Program-made: the position numbers and the translations under genes | NCBI RefSeq assembly: GCF_004795255.1 | Contig: NZ_SSBQ01000002.1 | Span: forward strand, 1,738,001-1,802,000 | Source of the DNA: Streptomyces sp. RKND-216 | GTDB taxonomy: Bacteria > Actinomycetota > Actinomycetes > Streptomycetales > Streptomycetaceae | Direction: 5' to 3' | DNA length: 64,000 nt | Shown: in pieces, positions 25,052-33,068 of the stretch | Numbering within the stretch: position 1 is the first letter of the stretch | How the letters are laid out: the number at the start of each line of letters is the position of its first letter | The notes under the pieces: generated by a model | The model's database searches: none | Seen by the model: the letters and a program-made list of their open reading frames with translations, nothing else | What the model was told of the DNA's origin: nothing

Positions 25052-25203
25052 CTGTCGGGTCCTGTTCTGCGAAGAGTGCGGGGTACCGGCCTCGGGCCGG
25101 CGGAATGCGCGGTGGGGGGAGTCGTTCATCGTGAGGTCCTGCTTCGGAAGGTGACGCAGCTGCGGATCGCGCGTCGACGGGTGATTGAGCGTTCCCGGGA
25201 CGT

Positions 25204-25566
25204 TCATGCCACGACCGGGTTCTTCCGCGGACGGCCACGCGGCCGCTTGCGGGGAACGACGACGCCCTGGACGAACAGCTCGCCGCCCCAGACGCCCCAG
25301 GGCTCGCGCCGGTCCTTGGCGCCGGCCAGGCATGCCTCGCGCAGCGGGCAGGTCTGGCAGAGCGACTTGGCGTACTCGACGTCCGCGGGGGCCTCGGCGA
25401 AGAAGACCTCCGGGTCGTAGGAGCGGCAGGGGACGGCGACGCCGAGCCTGTCGATGGCGTCATCGAGCTCGGTGAGGGTGATGAGCGGGGCGGTCAAGGA
25501 GTCCTCCGTGGGGCCGGGCGGGATCAGGTCGGTGGTCGGTGACGGCGCGTGCGCTTCGAGATGCAC
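25204..25566 (-). CDS. wblC: WhiB7-type iron-sulfur transcription factor WblC
   Basis: A 120-residue WhiB-family protein. Four conserved Cys are present (VPCRSY, then LCQTCPLREAC), ligating a 4Fe-4S cluster that docks on the principal sigma factor. The turn GVWGGELF follows, and the protein ends in the AT-hook KRPRGRPRKNPV that defines the WhiB7 subclass. WblC activates intrinsic resistance genes in response to ribosome-targeting antibiotics. The start GTG 25566 (VHLEAH) matches known WblC N-termini and has GAGGAAG upstream; the frame upstream of it is leader. A long leader with terminator, leader ORF and AT-rich promoter lies upstream at 25643-26199. Confidence 0.95.
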   Translation of the reverse strand: MHLEAHAPSPTTDLIPPGPTEDSLTAPLITLTELDDAIDRLGVAVPCRSYDPEVFFAEAPADVEYAKSLCQTCPLREACLAGAKDRREPWGVWGGELFVQGVVVPRKRPRGRPRKNPVVA

Positions 25567-25642
25567 TGTCGGTGTCTTCCTCGTCGGTGGTGTCTGTTGT
25601 CTGTTCGGCCCGGCTGGTGGCCGGGCGGCTGGGGCAAACAGA

Positions 25643-25677
25643 AGGGCCGCGGATCCCGGTGAGGGTTCCGCGGCCCT
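25643..25677 (-). terminator. Attenuator hairpin in the wblC leader
   Basis: An 11-bp perfect stem (AGGGCCGCGGA / TCCGCGGCCCT) with a loop that can pair further (CCC/GGG) is followed on the minus strand by TCTGTTTG. It lies between the leader ORF stop and the wblC start, so it terminates transcription before wblC rather than after a gene. Confidence 0.8.
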
Positions 25678-25689
25678 GGAAGGTGCCGA

Positions 25690-25709
25690 CCTGATCACTG
25701 CCGATCAGG
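25690..25709 (-). promoter_or_regulatory. Small hairpin over the leader-ORF stop codon
   Basis: CCTGATC-GGCAGT-GATCAGG on the minus strand is a perfect 7-bp stem. The TGA stop of the leader ORF (25705-25707) is inside its first arm, so a terminating ribosome would melt it. It is directly upstream of the attenuator hairpin. Confidence 0.55.
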
Positions 25710-26028
25710 CTGGATCTCTCCAGGGTTCGTGGCCACGGAAGGCCCACATCAGGTGCTGCTTCTTCTGGCGACCCACGCCGGCACCGTTGGCCGCGAAGCC
25801 GAGGGCATAGGCCGCTGCCTGTGCCTCTGCTGCCACCGCGGGTGCGTTGGTCGGTCGCTCGGCGCCGAGCCGCTCGTTGCCGCCGGCGATCTCGACGACG
25901 CCCGGACCGAACGGGGCGACGGCGGAGACGGGAGCGCCGGACAGACCGGTGCCGCGCAGGCGGGAGCCGAGCAGGCACGTGGAGACGGCCGAGCGGTCGG
26001 TCGTCGTGGTGTTGATGAAGCTGATCAC
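25705..26028 (-). CDS. Leader ORF of wblC (107 codons)
   Basis: The frame begins at GTG 26028 with a strong GAGGAGG ribosome site and runs MISFINTTTTDRSAVSTCLL to a C-terminus HLMWAFRGHEPWRDPA. It resembles no protein family known to me. Its stop codon lies 28 bases before the attenuator stem, and its codons for Pro-Trp (CCCTGG, 25720-25725 on the minus strand) are complementary to the first arm of the attenuator. This placement indicates a translated regulatory ORF whose ribosome occupancy controls readthrough into wblC, though the product may also have a role of its own. Confidence 0.68.
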   Translation of the reverse strand: MISFINTTTTDRSAVSTCLLGSRLRGTGLSGAPVSAVAPFGPGVVEIAGGNERLGAERPTNAPAVAAEAQAAAYALGFAANGAGVGRQKKQHLMWAFRGHEPWRDPA

Positions 26029-26161
26029 TGGGCTCGCCTCCTCTCGGCGTCTCGGGGACCGGGCGTCCGGCCCACGGGCCGGAGCTGATCCGAAGATGTT
26101 CAGGGTTCAGTACAGCATGAACGGGGTGGAGCGAGAAGCCCCCGCCCTGTCCACGACTGGA

Positions 26162-26199
26162 AGGCTATGAGGCCGCACTGCGGCTGCGCAAACTATTTT
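26162..26199 (-). promoter_or_regulatory. Candidate WblC-responsive promoter of the wblC leader
   Basis: On the minus strand TTGCGC (26186-26191) and TAGCCT (26162-26167) are 18 bases apart, with AT-rich GAAAATAGT immediately upstream of the -35. An A/T-rich block touching the -35 is the hallmark of WhiB7-activated promoters, where the AT-hook binds. Start would be near 26155, giving a leader of about 590 bases. Confidence 0.6.
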
Positions 26200-26263
26200 C
26201 CGGCTTCTTCTGTAACAGCTTCTGTGACGGGCCGGCCGGTCGGCTTCCGGGCCGTCCCCCGGG

Positions 26264-27379
26264 TCAGCCGGGCGGCAGGCCCGGCGGCACCGCCCGGTCC
26301 TGCCGCAGCAGGCGGAAGAGCCTGCTCGCCTCGGACCGGTCCCAGGTCACGGCACTGCCCTTGGACGTGGGCACGCCGACGCCCGACACGGGCACGTTCA
26401 TGCGGCGGCCGTCGCCGCCCGCCACGTCCCGCACCGCGCGCGCCATCGCCGCCAGGTCCCGCAGGCTCATCCCCCGGTCGACGACGAGCGCGTCCAGGCC
26501 GGCGCTCAGCGCCCCGTAGGACTCGGCGGGGTCCAGCAGCGAGTCCGGCCTGGCGGCCTGGTGGGCCAGGGCGGCGAGAAGCCGCTGCTGGTTCCGGGTG
26601 CGCCCCAGGTCACCGCGCGCCTCCTGGTGCCGCTGCCGGACGAAGGCGAGGGCGTCGGCGCCGTCCAGGTCCTGGCAGCCCTTCCGCAGGTCGGCACCCG
26701 ACTTCTCGTCCCGGATGTCTCGGCGCAGGCACATCCGGACCCCGCCCAGGGAGTCGACCACGTCCACGAAGCCGCCGAAGCCGATCTCCGCGTAGTGGTC
26801 CACGCGCAGCCCGGTGTTGTGCTCGACGGTGCGCAGCAGGAGTTCCGGTCCCCCGTGCGAGAACGCCGCGTTGAGTTTGTCCCCGCCCGCCGGTACGTGC
26901 TTGCCGGTCTCGGGCCGGGTGTGCGCCGGGACGGTGACCCAGGAGTCCCGCGGCAGGCTGACCATGGTGGTGCCGGCGGACCCGGTGTGCAGCAGGATCA
27001 TCACGTCCGCGCGGCGGCCTCCGCCCCCGCCGGCGTGCAGGTCGGCCCGCTCCTGCGCGGACAACCCGCCGCGGCTGTCGGAACCCACGATCAGGTAGGT
27101 GGTGCCCTCGCCCGCCGGCGGCCGCGGGCCGTACGCGCCGAGGTCGACCGCCTGGTCCAGCCGGTGGTCGGCCCACGCGTAGCCGCCGAGGCCGGCGGCG
27201 AGCACGGTCACCAGGAGCATGACGCACGCCCGCCGCAGCCGGCGCAGACCGCTGCGACGGCGCGCGTGCCTGCTGCGCGGGCCGTAGCGGTACGCCGCGC
27301 CGCGCCGCGCGGCGGACACGCCGCGGGGCCGGGGCTGCTCGAAGGGCTCGTCGTGGTTGTGCGGGGGCGGGTTCGTCAT
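26264..27379 (-). CDS. LytR-CpsA-Psr (LCP) family protein
   Basis: A 371-residue membrane-anchored protein. After a basic cytoplasmic N-terminus there is one membrane helix (ACVMLLVTVLAAGLGGYAWA, about residues 50-70), then the LCP domain: TTYLIVGSDSRGG, ADVMILLHTG, TMVSLPRDSWV, GGDKLNAAFSHGGPE and ALAFVRQRH. LCP enzymes attach polyprenyl-linked glycopolymers to peptidoglycan on the outer face of the membrane. Its ATG overlaps the stop of the upstream glycosyltransferase (ATGA), so it is the third gene of a polysaccharide operon and may anchor that polymer to the wall. The last bases are close to the promoter region of the wblC leader. Confidence 0.9.
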   Translation of the reverse strand: MTNPPPHNHDEPFEQPRPRGVSAARRGAAYRYGPRSRHARRRSGLRRLRRACVMLLVTVLAAGLGGYAWADHRLDQAVDLGAYGPRPPAGEGTTYLIVGSDSRGGLSAQERADLHAGGGGGRRADVMILLHTGSAGTTMVSLPRDSWVTVPAHTRPETGKHVPAGGDKLNAAFSHGGPELLLRTVEHNTGLRVDHYAEIGFGGFVDVVDSLGGVRMCLRRDIRDEKSGADLRKGCQDLDGADALAFVRQRHQEARGDLGRTRNQQRLLAALAHQAARPDSLLDPAESYGALSAGLDALVVDRGMSLRDLAAMARAVRDVAGGDGRRMNVPVSGVGVPTSKGSAVTWDRSEASRLFRLLRQDRAVPPGLPPG

Positions 27380-29484
27380 CGCTCGGCTCCCTCGGGGACC
27401 TTCCGTACCGGCACCGGCTGCGGACGTGTGTCCTCCGCCTCCAGGTAGGGGTCGGCGGTGCCCGCGCGGCGCAGCCGCTGCCACTTCAGCCGGCTGCCGG
27501 CCAGTGCGGTCATCACGGACTGGATCACGACCAGGTAGAGCAGCTGGCGGTAGACGAAGAGCTGGAGCGGCAGCGTCCACAACGCGCGGAGCCGTTCCCG
27601 GTCTAGGCGCAGGGCGTACGCCGCGGTGACCATCTGGACGCCGAGGAAGCCCAGCCAGACCGCGACGGCCGTCCCCCGGTCGGCGATGCACACCCCGTAC
27701 AGCGCGAAGACGTCGACCACCGGGGCGAAGAGCGGCAGAAGCACCTGGAACAGCATCAGGTAGCTCAGGCCGCGACGGCCGAACCGGCCGGCCGCGCCCC
27801 GTTCCCGCAGGGAACGGCGGTGCTTCCACATGGCCTGGAGCGTGCCGTAGCACCACCGGTAGCGCTGCCGCCACAGCTGGCGGAGCGACGTGGGCACCTC
27901 GGTCCACGCCACGGCCGACTCCTCGTACACGATCCGCCAGCCGGCCCGCCCCATCGACATCGTGAGGTCGGTGTCCTCGGCGAGCGTGTCGTCGCTGACC
28001 CCGCCGGCGTGCGCCAAGGCCTCCCTGCGGAACGCTCCGATGGCGCCCGGAACCGTGGGCATGCACTGCAGGACCTCGAACATGCGCCGGTCCAGGTTGA
28101 AGCCGACGACGTACTCGAGATGCTGCCACCGGCCGAGCAGCCGGCGCCGGTTGCCCACCTTGGTGTTGCCGCTGACCGCGCCGACCCGGGAGTCGGCGAG
28201 CGGCTGGACGAGCCGGTGCAGCGCCTCCGGTTCGAAGACGGTGTCCGCGTCGACCATCACCACGATGTCGTACCGGGCGTGCGCGAGACCGGTGTTGAGG
28301 GCGCCGGGCTTGCCGCGGTTGGGCTGCCGGACCAGGGTGACGCGCGGGTCGTCGATCCGCTCGACGATCGCCGCGGTGTCGTCCGTCGACCCGTCGTCGA
28401 CGACGACGATCTCCAGTCGCGGGTGGGTGGAGCCGAGGAGCGAGTACACGGTGGACGCGATCCCCGCCTGCTCGTTGTGCGCGGGCACCAGCACCGTGAC
28501 CGGCGCGGTCACCCCACCCGGGCCGTGTGCGCGAGCGGGGTCGCGGTACCGGCGGCGCACGTGGGCGCGGGCGAAGAGGAGGAGCAGCAGCAGGCGCAGC
28601 ACGCCCAGCGCCCCGGCGATGCCCAGGGCCCAGGCCGTCAGGCGGGTGAAAGCGCCGCCGGCGGCCTGCATCCACATCAGGCCCTCGCCCTCGATCCGTT
28701 GGAGACCGCTCGCGGGAGTGGTGAACGTGGGCGTGCCGAGTCCGGCCGAGACGGTGGGGAAGTCGTCGATCCGCGGATTGCGCAGCAGGGCGCGCGCCTC
28801 GCGGTGGCCCAGGTCGGTGTGGCTGTACTGGCGCACGACCCCCTTCCTCGCCTTGCGCGACGAGCGGTCGGCGGCGACCAGCAGGTACCCCTTCTCCGCG
28901 GCGCGCCGTGCGGCCGACCATTCGGGTCCGCACATCGTGTCGGCGGCCGTCGTGTGCGGCAGGCGCAGGAGCCGGGTACGCACGCCGGCCGAACCGGCCA
29001 GCGCCGTCTGGGTCAGCGACAACTCCATGCGGAACCGCAGGTCGGAGGCCTTGCCCAGGGCGCCACCGGTGTAGGTGTAGGACCCGACTTCGTGCCCCTC
29101 CGCGACGATCCGACGCATCAGTGCCGGATTCCGGGCCGCCTGCGCGCCGGTGACGAAGAAGGTGGCGTGTGCGTCGTGCCGGCGCAGCAGCTCCAGGATG
29201 CGCGGCGTCCAGACCGGGTCGGGACCGCCGTCGAAGGTGAGCGCGGCGGTGCGGGGCTGCATGGAAGCCGTCTCGATCCGGCCGTCGGCAAGGCGCAGCA
29301 CCGGGTCACCGTCGTCGGCGGCCCCGGGTATCGGGCTGGTGCACGGCTCCTTCGCCCGTGCCGCGTCGATCTCGTGGGTGGACCAGCCTTCGAAGAGCAA
29401 GGCTGCGGCGATCACCGGGAGGACGAGCAGCAGCAGGATCCAGTGACCGCGTGGCGGTCGGCGCAGCGCGTGTCGCGGGCTCAC
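27376..29484 (-). CDS. MatB-like polysaccharide synthase: degenerate NodB domain fused to family 2 glycosyltransferase
   Basis: A 702-residue membrane protein. One N-terminal helix (HWILLLLVLPVIAAALLF) is followed by a NodB/polysaccharide deacetylase fold (about 75-280), a second membrane helix, a GT2 domain (about 345-570) and C-terminal helices. The GT2 domain is complete for a processive synthase: VVVDDGSTDDT, MVDADTVFEP, TLAEDTDL and QRYRW. The deacetylase metal ligands are replaced: TFDGGP (Gly86 for Asp), Y136 and G140 for the two His of HxxxH. Architecture matches MatB, which makes a PNAG-like polymer for hyphal aggregation in Streptomyces. The start GTG 29484 overlaps the upstream stop (GTGA). 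Confidence 0.85.
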   Translation of the reverse strand: MSPRHALRRPPRGHWILLLLVLPVIAAALLFEGWSTHEIDAARAKEPCTSPIPGAADDGDPVLRLADGRIETASMQPRTAALTFDGGPDPVWTPRILELLRRHDAHATFFVTGAQAARNPALMRRIVAEGHEVGSYTYTGGALGKASDLRFRMELSLTQTALAGSAGVRTRLLRLPHTTAADTMCGPEWSAARRAAEKGYLLVAADRSSRKARKGVVRQYSHTDLGHREARALLRNPRIDDFPTVSAGLGTPTFTTPASGLQRIEGEGLMWMQAAGGAFTRLTAWALGIAGALGVLRLLLLLLFARAHVRRRYRDPARAHGPGGVTAPVTVLVPAHNEQAGIASTVYSLLGSTHPRLEIVVVDDGSTDDTAAIVERIDDPRVTLVRQPNRGKPGALNTGLAHARYDIVVMVDADTVFEPEALHRLVQPLADSRVGAVSGNTKVGNRRRLLGRWQHLEYVVGFNLDRRMFEVLQCMPTVPGAIGAFRREALAHAGGVSDDTLAEDTDLTMSMGRAGWRIVYEESAVAWTEVPTSLRQLWRQRYRWCYGTLQAMWKHRRSLRERGAAGRFGRRGLSYLMLFQVLLPLFAPVVDVFALYGVCIADRGTAVAVWLGFLGVQMVTAAYALRLDRERLRALWTLPLQLFVYRQLLYLVVIQSVMTALAGSRLKWQRLRRAGTADPYLEAEDTRPQPVPVRKVPEGAER

Positions 29485-29792
29485 CCGCCCGCAGGGTCTG
29501 GGACGCCGGCCGGAGCCGAGGGCGCCGAGGGCGAGGGCGGAGCGTCCGGGACCGGGTCCGCCGGGCGGGAATCCGGAGCGCCATCGGGAGTGGGGGTCCC
29601 CGACGGTGCCTCGGACTCGTGCATGGCGGGGGCGCTGGGCAGCGGCCGGTCCGTGCGCGGTGGATGGTTCCCTACAGAATCCTGCATTCCGCCGAACAGC
29701 ACGCCGACGAAAAGGAGATAGCCGGCACAGGAGCATCCCAGCGCGAATGCGGTGTACCGGAGGAATGTTCTACGACGTCCAGAACTTTCCAT
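29481..29792 (-). CDS. Small single-span membrane protein, possible MatA-like partner
   Basis: A 103-residue protein with one N-terminal membrane helix (LRYTAFALGCSCAGYLLFVG) and a Pro/Ser/Asp-rich tail expected outside the membrane. It overlaps the glycosyltransferase gene by four bases and opens the three-gene operon. MatA, the partner of MatB, is likewise a small membrane-associated protein, so the position supports that reading; sequence similarity cannot be judged. ATG 29792 is used; an in-frame ATG at 29849 is possible, and neither has a clear ribosome site. Confidence 0.62.
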   Translation of the reverse strand: MESSGRRRTFLRYTAFALGCSCAGYLLFVGVLFGGMQDSVGNHPPRTDRPLPSAPAMHESEAPSGTPTPDGAPDSRPADPVPDAPPSPSAPSAPAGVPDPAGG

Positions 29793-29956
29793 GAATATCG
29801 GACGGTTCCGCCGCCCTCGGTGTGTACTGGTGTGGGGGGTAGTACGCATGGCGGAGGAGTGTACTCACGGCGCCGCAGAAATGAACAGGAGACCTGACCG
29901 GCAGCGGAGCGGTCGGGCCGGCGAGTCCGCCCTCTACCGCTCCCCGGGGCGGGAGG

Positions 29957-29973
29957 TTCCCCGCGCCGGGGAA
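29957..29973. terminator. Possible terminator after uvrD2
   Basis: TTCCCCG-CGC-CGGGGAA is a perfect 7-bp stem with a 3-base loop in the 289-base gap between uvrD2 and the mat-like operon. There is no T-run on the minus strand, so strength is uncertain. The same gap has three AGTAC/GTACT boxes (29824, 29841, 29861) near the expected operon promoter; nothing else is clear. Confidence 0.4.
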
Positions 29974-30081
29974 TTTCACAGAACCAGCAGGGGATTCCCA
30001 CAAGCCGATTCCGCCCAGCCCGAATCCGGTACGCATTGTCGCCCGACCGCTACTGATGCGCAGGAAAGCACGGAGTGTGGT

Positions 30082-32406
30082 TTACCGTTCGACTTCTTCA
30101 TGCGCCGTGCCATCGCCTGTGTGTTCCTCGCCACTCGCGGGAAGTTCCGCGCCGGCGCAGAGTGTGAGCACGTCGGCCCCGAAACGCTGGAGCTTGCGGG
30201 TGCCCACGCCGGAGATCGTCGCCAGCGCGGCCTCGTCGTCCGGCACCGCTTCGGCGATGGCCATCAGCGTCTTGTCGGTGAAGACGCAGTAGGCCGGCTG
30301 GCCGAGCTGCTTCGCCTGGTCCGAACGCCAGTCGCGCAGCCGCTCGTACAGCCCCTCGTCCAGGTCTGAGGGGCAGCCCTCGCAGCGCATCAGCTTCACC
30401 TCGCCGGGGTCGGTGAGCGTGCGGCCGCAGACTCGGCAGCGCACCGGCCCTCGGCGCCGGCGGGACCGGCCTGCGCCGCGTTCCACACCGCCCGCGCCAC
30501 CGGCCGTACGGGTCCCCGTGGCGGAGGAGCCGGGCCTCAGCCCCGCCAGGAAGCGGCTGGGGCGCCGGCTTGCCCGGCCGCCGGGAGAGCGGGACAGCGC
30601 CCAGGAGAGGGACAGGTGGCGGCGGGCCCGGGTCACGCCGACGTAGAGCAGCCGCCGCTCCTCCTCGACCTGCGCGTCGGTCTTCGCGTAGGTGATCGGC
30701 ACCATGCCCTCGGTGAGCCCGACGAGGAAGACCGCGTCCCACTCCAGCCCCTTGGCCGAGTGCAGCGAGGCGAGGGTGACGCCCTCGACGGTGGGCGCGT
30801 GCTGGGCGTTGGCGCGCTCGTCGATCTCGGCGACCAGGTCGGCGAGGGTGCTCTGCGGACGGGCGCGGGCGAAGTCCTCGGCGAGGCGCACCAGGGCGGC
30901 CAGCGACTCCCAGCGGTCGCGCACCGCGCCGGAGCCGGCGGGAGGTTCGTTCGCCCAGCCGCGGGAAGTGAGCACGGCACGCACCTGGGACGGCACGTCG
31001 ACGGCGTCCTCCAGCAGCGGGTCGTTACCCCCCGCGCGGGCGGCGCCGCGCAGGGCGACGCCGGCTTCGCGCACCTCGGGGCGTTCGAAGAAGCGCTCGG
31101 CGCCGCGCAGCTGGTAGGGCACGCCGACGTCCGCGAGAGCCTGCTCGTAGACCTCGGACTGGGCGTTGATGCGGTAGAGGACGGCGATGCCGCCGGCGTT
31201 GACCCCGGCGTCGATCAGTTCCCGGATGCGCCGGGCGGTGCCCTCCGCCTCGGCGGGCTCGTCGGCGTACTCCGTGTAGACCGGATCGGGCCCGGTCTCG
31301 CGCTGGGAGACCAGCTCCAGCCGGTGGTCCGCGGCGCGGCCGCGGGCCTGCGCCAGCAGGCCGTTGGCCAGATGGACGACCTGCGGGGTGGAGCGGTAGT
31401 CCCGGACCAGTTTCACGACGGTGGCGTTCGGATGGCGGGTACGGAAGTCGAGCAGGTGGTCGGGGGTGGCGCCGGTGAAGGAGTAGATCGTCTGGCTGGC
31501 GTCGCCGACGACGCACAGGCTCTCCCGGTCGCCGACCCACAGTTCGAGCAGCCGCTGCTGGAGCGGGCTCACGTCCTGGTACTCGTCGACCACGAAGTGC
31601 TGGTACTGGGCGCGGACGGTCTCGGCGATGTCGGGCCGGTCCTGGAGGACGCCGACGGTCAGCAGCAGCACGTCCTCGAAGTCGATCACCGAGCGGTCGC
31701 GCTTGAGCTGTTCGTAGAGGGCGAAGACCCGGGCGACCTCCGCCGGATCGCGCGGCGCCTCACGACCGGACTTCGCGATCATCGCGGGGTAGTCCTCCGG
31801 GACGGTGCGCGTCACCTTCGCCCACTCGATCTCGCCGGTCACGTCCCGCAGTTCGTTGCGGTCCAGCCGGATGCGGCAGCGGGCGGCGGCGTCGGCCACC
31901 AGCTGGATCTTCCGCTCCAGCAGCCGCGGCAGCTCGCCGCCGACCGCGCGCGGCCAGAAGTACTGGAGCTGGCGCAGCGCCGCCGAGTGGAACGTGCGGG
32001 CCTGGACGCCGGTCGCGCCGAGCTGGCGCAGCCTGCCGCGCATCTCGCCGGCAGCACGCTGGGTGAAGGTGACCGCGAGGACGCCGGCCGGAGGCAGGAC
32101 GCCGGCGCGCACGCCGTACGCGATCCGGTGCGTGATCGCGCGGGTCTTGCCCGTCCCCGCGCCCGCCAGCACGCACACCGGGCCGTGCAGCGCCGTCGCC
32201 ACCTCGCGCTGCTCCGGGTCGAGCCCTTCCAGCACGGCGTCGGCGTCCCGCGGTGGCTCGACGTGCTCCGGTCGCGGAGCGGCGGGCGCCGGGACCGCGG
32301 GCGGCGCGCTCGCGGAGGTGCCGGGCGCGGAGGTGCCGGGCGCGGAGGACCCGGAGCCGACGGGGAAGAGGGTGGCGTCGCTTGCTGCACTACTCACCCC
32401 GCCCAT
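30082..32406 (-). CDS. uvrD2: ATP-dependent DNA helicase UvrD2 with HRDC domain
   Basis: A 774-residue superfamily 1A helicase. Motor motifs are CVLAGAGTGKTRAI (Walker A), FVVDEYQDVSPLQQ (Walker B), GDASQTIYSFTGA (III), YRSTPQVV (IV), TLASLHSAKGLEWDAV (V) and LLYVGVTRARRHL (VI). A Cys motif (CRVCGRTL then CEGC) and a C-terminal HRDC domain (YERLRDWRSDQAKQ, ISGVGTRKLQRFG) follow, the layout of actinobacterial UvrD2 (Rv3198c position). The N-terminus is a Ser/Ala/Pro-rich tail; ATG 32406 or GTG 32397 are both possible. It is divergent from mrx1. Confidence 0.93.
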   Translation of the reverse strand: MGGVSSAASDATLFPVGSGSSAPGTSAPGTSASAPPAVPAPAAPRPEHVEPPRDADAVLEGLDPEQREVATALHGPVCVLAGAGTGKTRAITHRIAYGVRAGVLPPAGVLAVTFTQRAAGEMRGRLRQLGATGVQARTFHSAALRQLQYFWPRAVGGELPRLLERKIQLVADAAARCRIRLDRNELRDVTGEIEWAKVTRTVPEDYPAMIAKSGREAPRDPAEVARVFALYEQLKRDRSVIDFEDVLLLTVGVLQDRPDIAETVRAQYQHFVVDEYQDVSPLQQRLLELWVGDRESLCVVGDASQTIYSFTGATPDHLLDFRTRHPNATVVKLVRDYRSTPQVVHLANGLLAQARGRAADHRLELVSQRETGPDPVYTEYADEPAEAEGTARRIRELIDAGVNAGGIAVLYRINAQSEVYEQALADVGVPYQLRGAERFFERPEVREAGVALRGAARAGGNDPLLEDAVDVPSQVRAVLTSRGWANEPPAGSGAVRDRWESLAALVRLAEDFARARPQSTLADLVAEIDERANAQHAPTVEGVTLASLHSAKGLEWDAVFLVGLTEGMVPITYAKTDAQVEEERRLLYVGVTRARRHLSLSWALSRSPGGRASRRPSRFLAGLRPGSSATGTRTAGGAGGVERGAGRSRRRRGPVRCRVCGRTLTDPGEVKLMRCEGCPSDLDEGLYERLRDWRSDQAKQLGQPAYCVFTDKTLMAIAEAVPDDEAALATISGVGTRKLQRFGADVLTLCAGAELPASGEEHTGDGTAHEEVER

Positions 32407-32601
32407 GCTGCCAGCTTCGCCGTCGCCTCTCGGTACGTTGTCCACAGCCCCGACTCTGCGGTGTGACGAACGCCGCCGGGAAGTGCCGCCGGTGACGGGA
32501 ATGTCCGGGTCTCCCCCGGACGTTCTCCTCGCGGCGCCCCGGCCCTGCGCTCGGCGCCCGCGCCGCAGGCACCGTCCGCACACGAAGGAGATTCCGCGCC
32601 C

Positions 32602-32856
32602 ATGATGGGAACCGTGACGATGTACAGCACCACCTGGTGCGGCTACTGCCGCCGCCTGAAGAGCCAGATGGAGCGCGAGGGCATCGCCTACACCGAGATC
32701 AACATCGAGCAGGACCCCGCGTCGGCGGCATTCGTGGAGAAGGCCAACGACGGCAACCAGACGGTGCCCACGGTCCTCGTCGTCGGGCCCGAGGGCACCG
32801 AGACGACCATGACCAACCCCTCGCTCGCCCAGGTGAAGGCCGCCCTGGCCGCCTGA
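32602..32856 (+). CDS. mrx1: Mycoredoxin (glutaredoxin-like)
   Basis: An 84-residue thioredoxin-fold protein, MYSTTWCGYCRRLKSQM at the N-terminus with the CGYC active site and the TVPTV cis-Pro loop near residue 55. In actinobacteria this protein reduces mycothiol mixed disulfides. AAGGAG lies 11 bases upstream of ATG 32602; the second Met (32605) is also possible. It is divergent from uvrD2, as in mycobacteria, and is followed by a strong terminator. Confidence 0.93.
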   Translation: MMGTVTMYSTTWCGYCRRLKSQMEREGIAYTEINIEQDPASAAFVEKANDGNQTVPTVLVVGPEGTETTMTNPSLAQVKAALAA

Positions 32857-32873
32857 CGACGGCGAGCACACCG

Positions 32874-32901
32874 ACGCCCCGCCGACACCCCGGCGGGGCG
32901 T
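32874..32901 (+). terminator. Terminator after mrx1
   Basis: A perfect 11-bp stem ACGCCCCGCCG / CGGCGGGGCGT with a 6-base loop, 18 bases past the stop codon, followed by TTCG. Confidence 0.8.
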
Positions 32902-32914
32902 TCGCGTGCCCCGA

Positions 32915-32965
32915 CGCCTTCTGTGCGGCTACGACATCCTCATCGCCGCAGCCGCACAGAAGGCG
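32915..32965. repeat. Perfect 16-bp inverted repeat with 19-base loop
   Basis: CGCCTTCTGTGCGGCT (32915-32930) and its exact complement AGCCGCACAGAAGGCG (32950-32965) flank a 19-base loop. It sits just past the mrx1 terminator, at the point where gene order departs from the mrx1-nudC adjacency of mycobacteria. It has no T-tract and encodes no visible ORF. It could be a second transcription stop, an RNA structure or a scar of an integration event. Confidence 0.85.
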
Positions 32966-33068
32966 GGAGCGGCTTCCTCGCTGCAAGCACGGCGGCCATC
33001 ACATGAGTCGTTGCGGAGCACGCACGGGATCTTGTGGCCACGAGCAGCCCCTGGCAGGCTCCAGCCGC

